A stretch of 64,000 nt of DNA from Enterobacter vonholyi (GTDB lineage Bacteria > Pseudomonadota > Gammaproteobacteria > Enterobacterales > Enterobacteriaceae). Below the pieces are notes generated by a model that saw only the letters and a program-made list of their open reading frames with translations, searched no databases and had not been told where the DNA came from. This document shows positions 52,529 through 60,774 of the stretch, one piece after another. The stretch is from contig NZ_VTUC01000009.1 in the NCBI RefSeq assembly GCF_008364555.1, positions 62,001 to 126,000 of the forward strand, written 5' to 3'. The stretch's first letter is position 1, and each line of letters starts with the position of its first letter. Made by a program: the position numbers and the translations under genes.

Positions 52529-54232
52529 ATGAAATTTATTGGAAAGCTCCTCATCTATCTTCTGGTAGCCCTGCTCATTGTGATGCTGGCGCTCTATATT
52601 CTGCTCCAGACCCGCTGGGGCGCGTCTCAGGTCAGCAGCTGGGTAACGGTGAATACCGACTACGAACTCAGTTTCGACAAGATGACTCACCGCTTTTCGT
52701 CGCCTTCCCACATCATTCTGGAAAATGTCACCTTTGGTCGGGACGGTAAACCCGCCACGCTGGTAGCCAAAAAAGTCGATATTGGCCTGAGCAGCCGTCA
52801 GATAACCGATCCGCTGCACATGGACACCATCACCCTCTTCGACGGCACGCTGAATCTCTCGCCGCAGACGGCGCCGCTGCCTTTCCAGGCGGATCGCCTG
52901 CAGTTGAACAACATGGCGTTTAACAGCCCGAATACCGAATGGGATTTGAGCGCGCAGAAGGTCACGGGCGGCGTCAGCCCGTGGCAGCCGGAAGCGGGCA
53001 ACGTGCTGGGGAACAACGCGCAGATTCAGATGAGCGCGGGCTCGCTGACCCTGAACGGCGTACCGGCCACCAACGTGCTGATCGAGGGCCAGCTTAACGG
53101 CAAGGAGGTGGTGCTGAAAACGATTGGCGCCGACATGGCTCGTGGCTCACTCACCGGCTCCGCCCTGCGCAACGCCGACGGGAGCTGGATTATCGACACC
53201 ATGCGCCTCAACGAGATCCGCCTGCAGAGCGATAAAACGCTGACGGCGTTCTTCGCACCGCTGGGCACCATTCCCTCTTTGCAGATTGGTCGTCTGGACG
53301 TGACCGACGCCCGGCTTCAGGGCCCGGACTGGGCGGTGACCGATCTCGATTTAAGCCTGCGCAACCTGACTCTAAGCAAAGGTGACTGGCAGAGCCAGGA
53401 AGGTCGTCTGTCCATGAACGCCAGCGAGTTTATCTACGGCTCGCTGCATCTTTTCGACCCGATCCTGAATGCGGAGTTTTCCCCGCAGGGCATGGCGCTG
53501 CGTCAGTTCACCTCCCGCTGGGAGGGCGGCATGGTACGCACCTCGGGCAACTGGCTACGCGACGGTAAAGCGCTGGTGCTGGACGATGTCGCCATCGCCG
53601 GACTGGAGTACACCCTACCGCAGAACTGGAAAGCATTGTGGATGGAGCCTCTGCCGGAATGGCTGAACAGCGTCACGCTGCAAAAATTCGGCCTGAGCCG
53701 TAACCTGGTGATCGACATCGATCCCGCCTTCCCCTGGCAGATCACCTCTCTGGACGGTTATGGCGCAAACCTGCATCTGGTGAAAGATCGCCAGTGGGGC
53801 GTCTGGGGCGGGAGCGCAACCCTGAACGGCGCGGCGGCGACCTTTAACCGCGTCGACGTGCGCCGCCCGTCGCTGGCGCTGAATGCCAACGCCGCCACGG
53901 TGAACATTACCGACCTGAGCGCATTTACCGAAAAAGGCATTCTGGAAGCCACGGCGACCGTTTCACAACTCCCGCAGCGGCAGACTAAGGTAAGCCTGAA
54001 CGGGCGCGGCGTACCGCTCAACGTGCTGCAGCAGTGGGGCTGGCCTGCTCTGCCGATTACGGGCGACGGCAATATTCAGCTCACCGCCAGCGGCAGCGTG
54101 CAGGCGAATGCCCCGCTGAAGCCGACGGTGAATGGGAAGCTGAGCGCGGTGAATATGGATAAACAGCAGGTGCAGCAGACGATGACGGGCGGGGTGGTTT
54201 CAACACCACCCTCACCCCAGCCCTCTCCCTGA
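52529..54232 (+). CDS. yicH: YicH, AsmA-family inner-membrane-anchored protein
   Basis: 567 residues. An N-terminal membrane helix (about 6-27: LLIYLLVALLIVMLALYILL) is followed by a long periplasmic AsmA-like beta-rich region. The family is related to proteins that move phospholipids between membranes; the specific role of YicH is not settled. The start ATG 52529 matches E. coli (MKFIGKLL). The last residues, TPPSPQPSP, are encoded by a REP-like repeat, and the TGA lies in its hairpin loop, so the native C-terminus has been replaced. Confidence 0.93.
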   Translation: MKFIGKLLIYLLVALLIVMLALYILLQTRWGASQVSSWVTVNTDYELSFDKMTHRFSSPSHIILENVTFGRDGKPATLVAKKVDIGLSSRQITDPLHMDTITLFDGTLNLSPQTAPLPFQADRLQLNNMAFNSPNTEWDLSAQKVTGGVSPWQPEAGNVLGNNAQIQMSAGSLTLNGVPATNVLIEGQLNGKEVVLKTIGADMARGSLTGSALRNADGSWIIDTMRLNEIRLQSDKTLTAFFAPLGTIPSLQIGRLDVTDARLQGPDWAVTDLDLSLRNLTLSKGDWQSQEGRLSMNASEFIYGSLHLFDPILNAEFSPQGMALRQFTSRWEGGMVRTSGNWLRDGKALVLDDVAIAGLEYTLPQNWKALWMEPLPEWLNSVTLQKFGLSRNLVIDIDPAFPWQITSLDGYGANLHLVKDRQWGVWGGSATLNGAAATFNRVDVRRPSLALNANAATVNITDLSAFTEKGILEATATVSQLPQRQTKVSLNGRGVPLNVLQQWGWPALPITGDGNIQLTASGSVQANAPLKPTVNGKLSAVNMDKQQVQQTMTGGVVSTPPSPQPSP

Positions 54233-54278
54233 AAGGGAGAGGAAGCAAACCATTCCCTCGCCCCTTTGGGGGGGAGGG
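54211..54278. repeat. REP-like palindromic element overlapping the 3' end of yicH
   Basis: CCCTCACCCCAG is followed by a 9-bp stem CCTCTCCCT (54222-54230) / AGGGAGAGG (54234-54242), then a second stem region CCCTCGCCCC / GGGGGGGAGGG (54255-54278). It belongs to the same family as the element at 841-894 and provides the yicH stop codon at 54230-54232. Confidence 0.75.
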
Positions 54279-54287
54279 TTAGGGGAA

Positions 54288-56606
54288 TTAAAGGTGAACC
54301 ACCACCTCATCGCCCTCCGCTTTCACCACCACACCCCACTCGCTGCCCGCGTGCGAACCGCCCTTCACGCCGCTCACCTTCTGCACGTTGCGCAAGCACA
54401 CCGACCAGTTTTGCGCGTCTCCCGCGCCGGTAAAGGTCACGATGTCGCCCCGACGTGACGCCTTCAGCGTAAACGCCACGGAGCCGTCCGCCGCAGGGAT
54501 TTCGCTCACCGCCGTTGCGCCATCGTCCAGGTTAAACAGCTGGAAGGCCGTTCCCTCGTGCCACGCATAGTCCGGCTTCTGGTTATTGTTGCCTAGCGCC
54601 AGCAGCGTGTTGTCGCGCACGTAGACCGGCAGGCTCATGAAATCGTGCTGCTGCTTATGCCAGCGGCTGCCCTGAATTTCGTCGTTGTGCCACAGGTGCG
54701 TCCAGCGTCCTTCCGGCAGGTAGAACTGCACGTCGCCCGCCTCGGAGAACACCGGCGCGACCATCACCGAATCCCCCAGCATGTACTGGCGGTCGAGGTA
54801 ATCGCACGCCGGATCGTCCGGAAATTCCAGCATCATCGCGCGCAGCATCGGCGTGCCGAACTCGCGGGCCAGCGCCGCCTGACGATACAGGTACGGCATC
54901 AGCCTGCACTTCAGCTGGGTGAAGTGGCGCACCACGTCACAGGACTCGTCATCGTATGCCCACGGCACGCGGTAGGATTTGCTGCCGTGCAGGCGGCTGT
55001 GGCTGGAGAACAGCCCGAACGCGCACCAGCGCTTGTAGACGTGCGCCGGGGCGGTGTTTTCGAACCCGCCGATATCGTGGCTCCAGAACCCAAAGCCGGA
55101 CAGACCAATCGACAGCCCGCCGCGCAGGCTTTCGGCCATCGACTCATAGTTGGCGTAGCAGTCGCCGCCCCAGTGCACCGGGAACTGCTGCGCACCCACG
55201 GACGCCGAACGGGCAAACAGCACCGCCTCTTCTTCCCCCACCGTCTCTTTCAGCACGTTCCACACCAGTTCGTTGTAGATGTAGGCGTAGTGGTTGTGCA
55301 TCTTCTGCGGATCGGATCCGTCAAACCACTGGACGTCGGTCGGGATACGCTCGCCAAAGTCGGTCTTGAAACAGTCGACGCCGATATCTACCAGGCCTTT
55401 CAGCTTGTCGGCATACCACCGGCACGCGTCCGGATTGGTGAAGTCATAAATCGCCAGCCCCGGCTGCCATTTGTCCCACTGCCACAGGGAGCCATCCGGG
55501 CGCCTGAGCAGGTAGCCCTTCTCTTTCAGCTCCCGGAAGATGGGGGATTTCTGGCCGATGTACGGGTTGATCCACACGCAGACCTTCAGCCCTTTCTCTT
55601 TCAGGCGGCGGATCATCCCTTCCGGATCCGGGAAGGTCACCGGGTCCCACTCGAAGTCGCACCACTGGAAGGCCTTCATCCAGAAGCAGTCGAAGTGGAA
55701 CACGTGCAGCGGCAGGTCGCGCTCGGCCATGCCGTCGATAAAGCTGTTCACCGTCGCTTCGTCGTAGTTGGTGGTGAACGAGGTGGTCAGCCACAGGCCG
55801 AACGACCACGCAGGCGGCAGCGCCGGACGCCCGGTGAACTGCGTATAGCGGTTTAATACCTCTTTTGGCGTCGGGCCGTCGATCACGAAGTATTCCAGAT
55901 ATTCCCCTTCCACGCTGAACTGCACCTTGGAAACCTTCTCGGAGCCAACTTCAAACGAGACGTTCTCCGGATGATTCACCAGCACGCCGTAGCCGCGGTT
56001 GGTCAGGTAGAACGGGATATTTTTGTAGGACTGCTCGGTGCTGGTGCCGCCGTCGCGGTTCCAGGTTTCGACCGTCTGGCCGTTGCGCACCAGCGCGGTG
56101 AAGCGCTCGCCCAGGCCGTAGACCGTTTCCCCCACGCCCAGATCCAGACGCTCGAACACGTAATTGCGGTCGGTGTTGCTGTCCTGCACGTAGCCGTTGT
56201 TTTTCAGCTGGCTGCCGGTAATGCGCTGGCCTTTACGCAGGAAATCCAGCGCCCAGAACTCGCCTTTGGTGACGCGCACGCTGATACTGCCGCTTTTCAG
56301 CTCGGCAAAATCGGCGTTGTTTTCAATCTCTACCTTCACGTCTTTCAGAACGTTCAGCGGATAGTGCGGGCCGTTATTCAGTGCGCCCTGGAAATGTTCG
56401 ATGCGCACCCCGATAATCCCTTCCTGTGGGGCAAACAGGCGCACCGTGAACATCAACGTGTCGAGCTGCCAGGTACGCTCGCGCACGTCGCGCGGCGCAA
56501 CAAATACCACCAGGTCATTGCCCTGCTGCTCCACGTCGAACACCTGAACCGGATACGTCACGTTCAGGCCCGGTTGAATGAGCCAGTTTCCATCACTGAT
56601 TTTCAT
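54288..56606 (-). CDS. yicI: Alpha-xylosidase YicI (GH31)
   Basis: A 772-residue cytoplasmic glycoside hydrolase of family 31, exactly the E. coli length, releasing alpha-xylose from xyloside ends such as isoprimeverose. The nucleophile aspartate lies in [11 protein letters not shown] and the acid/base in [17 protein letters not shown]. The N-terminal beta-sandwich and C-terminal beta-domains are complete. Follows yicJ by 12 bp, so transport and hydrolysis are coupled. Confidence 0.97.
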   Translation of the reverse strand: MKISDGNWLIQPGLNVTYPVQVFDVEQQGNDLVVFVAPRDVRERTWQLDTLMFTVRLFAPQEGIIGVRIEHFQGALNNGPHYPLNVLKDVKVEIENNADFAELKSGSISVRVTKGEFWALDFLRKGQRITGSQLKNNGYVQDSNTDRNYVFERLDLGVGETVYGLGERFTALVRNGQTVETWNRDGGTSTEQSYKNIPFYLTNRGYGVLVNHPENVSFEVGSEKVSKVQFSVEGEYLEYFVIDGPTPKEVLNRYTQFTGRPALPPAWSFGLWLTTSFTTNYDEATVNSFIDGMAERDLPLHVFHFDCFWMKAFQWCDFEWDPVTFPDPEGMIRRLKEKGLKVCVWINPYIGQKSPIFRELKEKGYLLRRPDGSLWQWDKWQPGLAIYDFTNPDACRWYADKLKGLVDIGVDCFKTDFGERIPTDVQWFDGSDPQKMHNHYAYIYNELVWNVLKETVGEEEAVLFARSASVGAQQFPVHWGGDCYANYESMAESLRGGLSIGLSGFGFWSHDIGGFENTAPAHVYKRWCAFGLFSSHSRLHGSKSYRVPWAYDDESCDVVRHFTQLKCRLMPYLYRQAALAREFGTPMLRAMMLEFPDDPACDYLDRQYMLGDSVMVAPVFSEAGDVQFYLPEGRWTHLWHNDEIQGSRWHKQQHDFMSLPVYVRDNTLLALGNNNQKPDYAWHEGTAFQLFNLDDGATAVSEIPAADGSVAFTLKASRRGDIVTFTGAGDAQNWSVCLRNVQKVSGVKGGSHAGSEWGVVVKAEGDEVVVHL

Positions 56607-56618
56607 GCTCTCGTCCTC

Positions 56619-58010
56619 TTAGTTCTGTAATTCTTTGCTGACCGGCAGGTTTTCAAACTCCTGCTGGTTGCGGCGCGCGCCCTGCGCCAGCTCGCCCAGG
56701 ATTTTGGTCAGGAAGGGGGTTTTCAGCGTGTAGTAGCGTTTGGCGATAATGGCGCTCAGCACGTAGCAGACAGCCGGGGCCAGGGTAAACAGGCCGATAA
56801 TGATGCTGATGGTCGCGCTGTTCTGGGTTTTGGCTGCCGCATCGTAGCCGCCGCCTGCCAGCATCCAGCCGATCATCGCCCCGCCCAGCGCCAGGCCGAG
56901 CTTCAGCACGAACAGGGTGCCCGCAAAGCTGATGCCGGTCAGGCGTTTGCCGTTGGTCCACTCGCCGTAGTCGACGGTATCGGACATCATCACCCACTGG
57001 ATCGGCGTCACCAGCTGGTGCAATACACCAATGACGAAGATGAAACCGAACATCAGCACGGTGGCATGCATTGGCACAAAGAACATCGCCACGCTGACCA
57101 CCGCCAGCGCGGCGTTGGTCCACCAGAAGATGCTGACCTTGCACTTCCAGTCGGTGAGCGGTTTCGCCAGCGCGGAGCCAATGAGGTTGCCGACGCAGTA
57201 GGTGGTGAGGAACGCGACGAACACCTCCGGCGAGCCCATGATCCAGGTGCAGTAGTACATCATCGCACCACCGCGCACGCAGACGGCGAGGATATTGAGG
57301 ATGGTGAGCACGCCAACGATGCGCCACTGGTCGTTGTGCCAGATGTCGCGCAGGTCTTCCCGCATAGAGGTGGTGCTCGGCGGCACCTGGATGCGCTCTT
57401 TGGTGGTGAAGAAGCAGAACGCCAGCATCAGGAACGCGACCACCGACAGCACGGCGATGCCGCCCTGGAAGCCGAACGCCTTATCGTCGCCGCCAATGAG
57501 GTTAACCAGCGGCATCATCAGCACCGTGGAGAGCATGCCGCCCGCGGTCGCCAGCACAAAGCGCCAGGACTGAAGGGAGATACGCTGCGTCGGGTCGTTG
57601 GTGATCACGCCGCCCAGCGCGCAGTAGGGGATGTTGACCACGGTATAGAGCAGGGTCAGCAGGGTGTAAGTCACTGCAGCGTAAACCAGTTTACCGTTGA
57701 GGCTGAGGTCCGGCGTGGTGTAGGCCAGCACGCAGACGATGCCGAACGGGATCGCGCCGAACAAAATCCACGGTCGGAACTTGCCCCAGCGGCTGCGGGT
57801 GCGGTCGGCAATCAGCCCCATGCACGGGTCGGAGATCGCATCCAGCGCGCGCGCCAGCAGGAACATGGTGCCGACAAACCCGGCGGGAATGCCGAAAATA
57901 TCGGTGTAGAAAAACATCATGTACAACATGACGTTATCAAAAATGATGTGGCTGGCGGCGTCTCCCATGCCGTAGCCAATCTTCTCTTTTACTGACAATA
58001 CTTCGCTCAT
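56619..58010 (-). CDS. yicJ: YicJ, GPH-family sugar:cation symporter
   Basis: A 463-residue twelve-helix transporter of the glycoside-pentoside-hexuronide family. It has YGMGDAASHIIFDNVMLY near the N-terminus, LADRTRSRWGKFRPW-like loop 2-3 (IADRTRSRWGKFRPW) and the late-loop sequence MSDTVDYGEWTNGKRLTG. It probably imports the alpha-xylosides cleaved by YicI. ATG 58010 is preferred over an upstream GTG at 58025. First gene of yicJI. Confidence 0.95.
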   Translation of the reverse strand: MSEVLSVKEKIGYGMGDAASHIIFDNVMLYMMFFYTDIFGIPAGFVGTMFLLARALDAISDPCMGLIADRTRSRWGKFRPWILFGAIPFGIVCVLAYTTPDLSLNGKLVYAAVTYTLLTLLYTVVNIPYCALGGVITNDPTQRISLQSWRFVLATAGGMLSTVLMMPLVNLIGGDDKAFGFQGGIAVLSVVAFLMLAFCFFTTKERIQVPPSTTSMREDLRDIWHNDQWRIVGVLTILNILAVCVRGGAMMYYCTWIMGSPEVFVAFLTTYCVGNLIGSALAKPLTDWKCKVSIFWWTNAALAVVSVAMFFVPMHATVLMFGFIFVIGVLHQLVTPIQWVMMSDTVDYGEWTNGKRLTGISFAGTLFVLKLGLALGGAMIGWMLAGGGYDAAAKTQNSATISIIIGLFTLAPAVCYVLSAIIAKRYYTLKTPFLTKILGELAQGARRNQQEFENLPVSKELQN

Positions 58011-58260
58011 TTTTTTATCCTTCACGCTGTAGGGGGCGCTGAGACCGGTTACAGAGTTTTAAACCATTGTTTCAGGGGTGGGTATTGCGTTTTCTGGTTA
58101 GCAGATTACGTTTCTTGTTTTTTGTGATCGCGGTAAATGTCGAAGAGCACAAAAGGCTAACCTGAGGATTTTCTTAGGAATTAACTGAAACAGGGGTGTA
58201 CAGGTCAAAAGAGAGGTGAAAAAAGTGTGTCGGGGTATGTGGTAAATGCCTGAAAGTAGC

Positions 58261-58266
58261 TATAAT
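58261..58266 (+). promoter_or_regulatory. Probable selC promoter -10 element
   Basis: A consensus TATAAT lies 31 bp before the tRNA 5' end and is followed by GCGCCCCGCC, a G/C-rich discriminator typical of stringently controlled stable-RNA promoters. The -35 at 17-base spacing (TGTGGT) is poor. Confidence 0.6.
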
Positions 58267-58297
58267 GCGCCCCGCCTCCATGTAGCAATCGAGGCGC

Positions 58298-58392
58298 GGA
58301 AGATCGTCATCTCCGGTGAGGTGGCTGGACTTCAAATCCAGTTGGGGACGCCAGCGTTCCCGGGCAGGTTCGACTCCTGTGATCTTCCGCCA
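58298..58392 (+). tRNA. selC: Selenocysteine tRNA (anticodon TCA)
   Basis: A 95-nt tRNA with an 8-bp acceptor stem (GGAAGATC / GATCTTCC), a long variable arm and encoded GCCA end, all marks of bacterial tRNA-Sec. The anticodon TCA (58332-58334) sits in the loop of CTGGACTTCAAATCCAG and decodes UGA at SECIS sites. Its 3' part is a common target for island and phage integrases; foreign-looking DNA begins just downstream. Confidence 0.98.
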
Positions 58393-58501
58393 AAAATGCC
58401 ATCCTACTTCACTTCTCTCGTACGCTATTTTAATCATTACTATTAATAGTGTAATATTTGCTTACTATGCAGGATAAATTTTTGTTTGAGGATGAGAATT
58501 T

Positions 58502-59152
58502 ATGTTTGAGATATTCAAAATAATTATAACCTTTTTGTTAACTGGTGTAGTTGGAGCACTTCTATCACAGCGGTTCCAAAGGAAGAGTTTTTTACATCAG
58601 ATAAAAATAAATCAAACTCAAAAAGAAATAGAACGGATAAAAGAAATAGCCAGCAATATCGAAAAAGATGCCGGAATGCGTATATTTTATGGCCGAAATC
58701 TAATTGAAAATTTCATAAACAACAATACAGAAGAAATAGAAAAATCACGTTTAGATTATCGAAAATCAGTTATTAAATGGAATGAAAACTTAACGTCTTA
58801 TTTTTTAGAGCTAAGATCTTTAGGCCTAGCACACTTAGCAATTGATCTTGAAAAAAATGTTCATCATTACCTTTTTAAAGCTCATAGAATAATCGACGAC
58901 TGCATTAGAAAAAACAAAAAAGTCAAACTTGAAGATTTAAGGATTAATTATTCTCTCGCTTTTGATGGTTTAAGAGAAATATCTAAAGCATTAATTAACA
59001 TTAGCGACAAAAAATGGTCAACAATAAGAAATGGGAATTGTGAGAAACTAAATCAATATAATTTAAACAAAGCGGGTTTTTTTACACTAATATTTGCCCT
59101 ATTTCACAAAAACCCTCATTCTTTGCGCATACATCGCTCTGATAATGACTGA
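58502..59152 (+). CDS. Unrecognised membrane-anchored coiled-coil protein
   Basis: 216 residues; I do not recognise the family. A single N-terminal membrane helix (about 3-22: EIFKIIITFLLTGVVGALLS) is followed by a basic QRFQRKS segment and a charged, mostly helical region (about 35-200) with likely coiled coil. Codon use is strongly AT-biased, unlike the neighbours, a sign of transfer. GAGGA precedes the ATG. Its last 54 bases overlap, on the opposite strand, the 3' end of the GT51 gene. First gene after selC. Confidence 0.7.
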   Translation: MFEIFKIIITFLLTGVVGALLSQRFQRKSFLHQIKINQTQKEIERIKEIASNIEKDAGMRIFYGRNLIENFINNNTEEIEKSRLDYRKSVIKWNENLTSYFLELRSLGLAHLAIDLEKNVHHYLFKAHRIIDDCIRKNKKVKLEDLRINYSLAFDGLREISKALINISDKKWSTIRNGNCEKLNQYNLNKAGFFTLIFALFHKNPHSLRIHRSDND

Positions 59153-59695
59153 TTGTCTCCATTTTTCATTCTCTACCAATGGCTTTGGCCTTAATAACAT
59201 TGCTGCAAGGAATGCTTTTTCATAATAATCAAGGGATTCAAATTGCTTGTTAAAAGTTTTACTTGCAGCGGCTTCATAACCATACAACCTTGTCCCGAAA
59301 AAGGCATTTTTTAAATAGCATCGAATAATTTGCTTCTTTGAAAACTTGTAATTAACTAAAATTGACAATATAATCTCATATAATTTTCTATAAAAGGTTA
59401 AATCCCTAAAATTAGTTATTGTCCGTACCATTTGCATATCAATAGTACTAGCGCCACCATGCCTTCTTCTGGAAAGAAATTTGAATATCTCTCTTAGACA
59501 AGCTTTGAAGTCATATCCACAGTGTCTCAAAAACCTTCGATCTTCTAAGGACATTACCAAAAATTCAAAATCATCAAATTCAGAATAATTATCGACGCTT
59601 TGCATCTTATTTGATATTTCAAATAAATCGTAGTTGAGACAAATAAAAATATTCCTAACATCTCTAATTATTTGTCCATTCTTAGGCTGATCCAT
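59099..59695 (-). CDS. Stand-alone GT51 peptidoglycan glycosyltransferase domain without membrane anchor
   Basis: 198 residues covering a GT51 (transglycosylase) domain. Motif 1 is SLEDRRFLRHCGYD with E51, motif 2 GASTIDMQ (81-88), motif 3 RKLYE with E107, motif 4 KQIIRCYLKNAFFG (121-134), then GYEAAASKTF. Both catalytic glutamates are present. There is no transmembrane helix, signal or transpeptidase domain, whereas usual GT51 enzymes polymerise lipid II outside the inner membrane and are anchored. AT-rich. AAAAGGGT precedes the ATG, which overlaps the end of the upstream RHH frame. Function unknown. Confidence 0.75.
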   Translation of the reverse strand: MDQPKNGQIIRDVRNIFICLNYDLFEISNKMQSVDNYSEFDDFEFLVMSLEDRRFLRHCGYDFKACLREIFKFLSRRRHGGASTIDMQMVRTITNFRDLTFYRKLYEIILSILVNYKFSKKQIIRCYLKNAFFGTRLYGYEAAASKTFNKQFESLDYYEKAFLAAMLLRPKPLVENEKWRQSVIIRAMYAQRMRVFVK

Positions 59696-59903
59696 TTTTT
59701 ACCCTTTTCAAATTTAACCTTTCGAGTGATGCCTTTATGCTTTAAAGCTTCTCTAGCCAGTTCCTTTAACCAGCTAGCGAGGCTCACCCCTTCCTCAGCA
59801 GCCACAGCATCCAATTGTTCCTTCAATGCCGGATCAATTCGCATCTTAAACTGCGGAGACTGCCCACCGCCTTTTGTTTTTTTTCACGCGATATGATTGA
59901 CAT
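59668..59903 (-). pseudogene. Ribbon-helix-helix (Arc-type) regulator frame split at an A8 tract
   Basis: From an internal ATG at 59844 the frame gives 58 residues: MRIDPALKEQLDAVAAEEG, then SLASWLKELAREAL, a classic RHH DNA-binding fold. Homology-like residues continue upstream (KTKGGGQSPQFK) without a start. A well-placed ATG at 59903 (after AGGTGG) gives MSIISREKK in another frame. One extra A in the A8 run (T8 on plus, 59877-59884) would join them into a 78-residue protein. It may be a real frameshift, a slippage-controlled gene or a sequence error. It overlaps the GT51 start by 28 bp. Confidence 0.65.
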
Positions 59904-59904
59904 A

Positions 59905-59948
59905 AGGCCACCTATCCATCTACTCCGACACATATAGGAGGCCACCTA
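59905..59948. repeat. Direct repeat pair upstream of the RHH frame, possible operator
   Basis: AGGCCACCTA occurs at 59905-59914 and again at 59939-59948, 34 bp apart, just before the RHH start. The right copy also takes part in an inverted repeat, AGGAGG (59936-59941) with CCTCCT (59951-59956). RHH regulators often bind short repeats at their own promoters. The role is inferred. Confidence 0.45.
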
Positions 59949-60028
59949 AACCTCCTCTACTAGCAACGCTCCGATATGCGGGAACACAACCGGAGCATCT
60001 GACCTCACCATCTATCAAGGAGTTGATT

Positions 60029-60370
60029 ATGGCTGATTCGCATTCTACCCCAGACACCAACCAATCCGGAACCGAGCGTTCGTTAATTGTGGGATACCGC
60101 CCGAATGTTTTCGACAAATCCACGCCGAAAATCATCCTTTCCGATAAGTGGCTGCGCGCGGCGGGTTTTGATACCGGGCAGCAGGTCACGGTTAAGGTGA
60201 TGAAAGGGTGCATCGTTCTGCTGGCGTATAACGAGCAGAAGCAGCGGTTGCAGGATGATTATAAACGGACGAAGGCAAAGCTCGTTAAGATAGTAGACGC
60301 GCTTGCGGCAATCCAAATTCCGCATGCTGGAAAGCGCCTCGCAAAATCAAATACAAACCACCTGGCTTAG
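60029..60370 (+). CDS. SymE-family toxin-like protein
   Basis: 113 residues from ATG 60029, with AAGGAG at 6-base spacing. It resembles SymE: LIVGYRPN, then IILSDKWLRAAGFDTGQQVTVKVMKGCIVLLA, an AbrB/MazE-like beta fold. SymE in E. coli is an SOS-induced RNA-affecting toxin held down by the antisense RNA SymR. I saw no clear LexA box here and cannot demonstrate an antisense RNA. An inverted repeat GCTCCG/CGGAGC (59968-59973, 59991-59996) lies in the leader. Confidence 0.75.
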   Translation: MADSHSTPDTNQSGTERSLIVGYRPNVFDKSTPKIILSDKWLRAAGFDTGQQVTVKVMKGCIVLLAYNEQKQRLQDDYKRTKAKLVKIVDALAAIQIPHAGKRLAKSNTNHLA

Positions 60371-60429
60371 CGGCTGTTTCTGGCATACTACATGCCTGGT
60401 GCGTTAATCGTTGAGGATGTGGAGGCGAC

Positions 60430-60615
60430 ATGGCAGGCAATGGCGTCATCCCATCTCGGGCTGGCGAATTTGTTATGTTTGCCAGCGATGACGCAACTAT
60501 TCGCATCAGATGTCGCTTCGAACATGAAACTTTCTGGCTGTCGCAGCCAGAGCGACACTTTATCACGTCACGCCTCAGGCAATTACTCCGCATATCAAAG
60601 CAATCTAAGAAGTAG
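60430..60615 (+). pseudogene. N-terminal fragment resembling RhuM family
   Basis: A 61-codon frame: GEFVMFASDDATIRIRCRFE followed by HETFWLSQ resembles the start of RhuM-family proteins, in which a similar strand-rich opening leads into WLSQ-x-MAELF. After WLSQ the sequence diverges (PERHFITSRLRQLL) and soon stops. This suggests a frameshift or deletion removed the rest. RhuM is encoded in Salmonella SPI-3, which is also inserted at selC. Confidence 0.5.
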
Positions 60616-60774
60616 GTGAGCTAAAAAAAGCAACCTGTAAGGCTTACTGACAAGTTCAGCAAGAAAATGGCGGACGAGAAGGCGTGCCCGGAATACAGTC
60701 AGTATGAAAAGAAGCAACGCCTCCTGAAAGAAGCCGAAGGAGAGAATATTAAAATGGGATAAGCAGGCTAAGCG
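60616..60774. other. Short non-coding remnant at the right end of the selC insertion
   Basis: About 160 bases between the RhuM-like fragment and the GNAT gene. It holds a 31-codon frame (60667-60762) that extends open upstream (QPVRLTDKFSKKMADEK), perhaps the tail of a deleted gene. No copy of the selC 3' end is visible here. Confidence 0.35.

Noticed and set aside
54645..55856. 403-codon plus-strand frame opposite yicI
   Set aside because: Composition is typical of an antisense shadow, and yicI is intact with catalytic residues.
59672..59896. Plus-strand 74-codon frame opposite the RHH gene
   Set aside because: Low-complexity antisense of the RHH domain; the minus strand gives a coherent DNA-binding fold.
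60667..60762. 31-codon frame at the right edge of the selC insertion
   Set aside because: Too short and without recognisable family; kept only as part of the remnant region.
58370..60774. Second copy of the selC 3' end as an attachment site (attR)
   Set aside because: I looked for repeats of the last bases of the tRNA (GATCTTCCGCCA) up to the GNAT gene and saw none; the boundary cannot be fixed this way.
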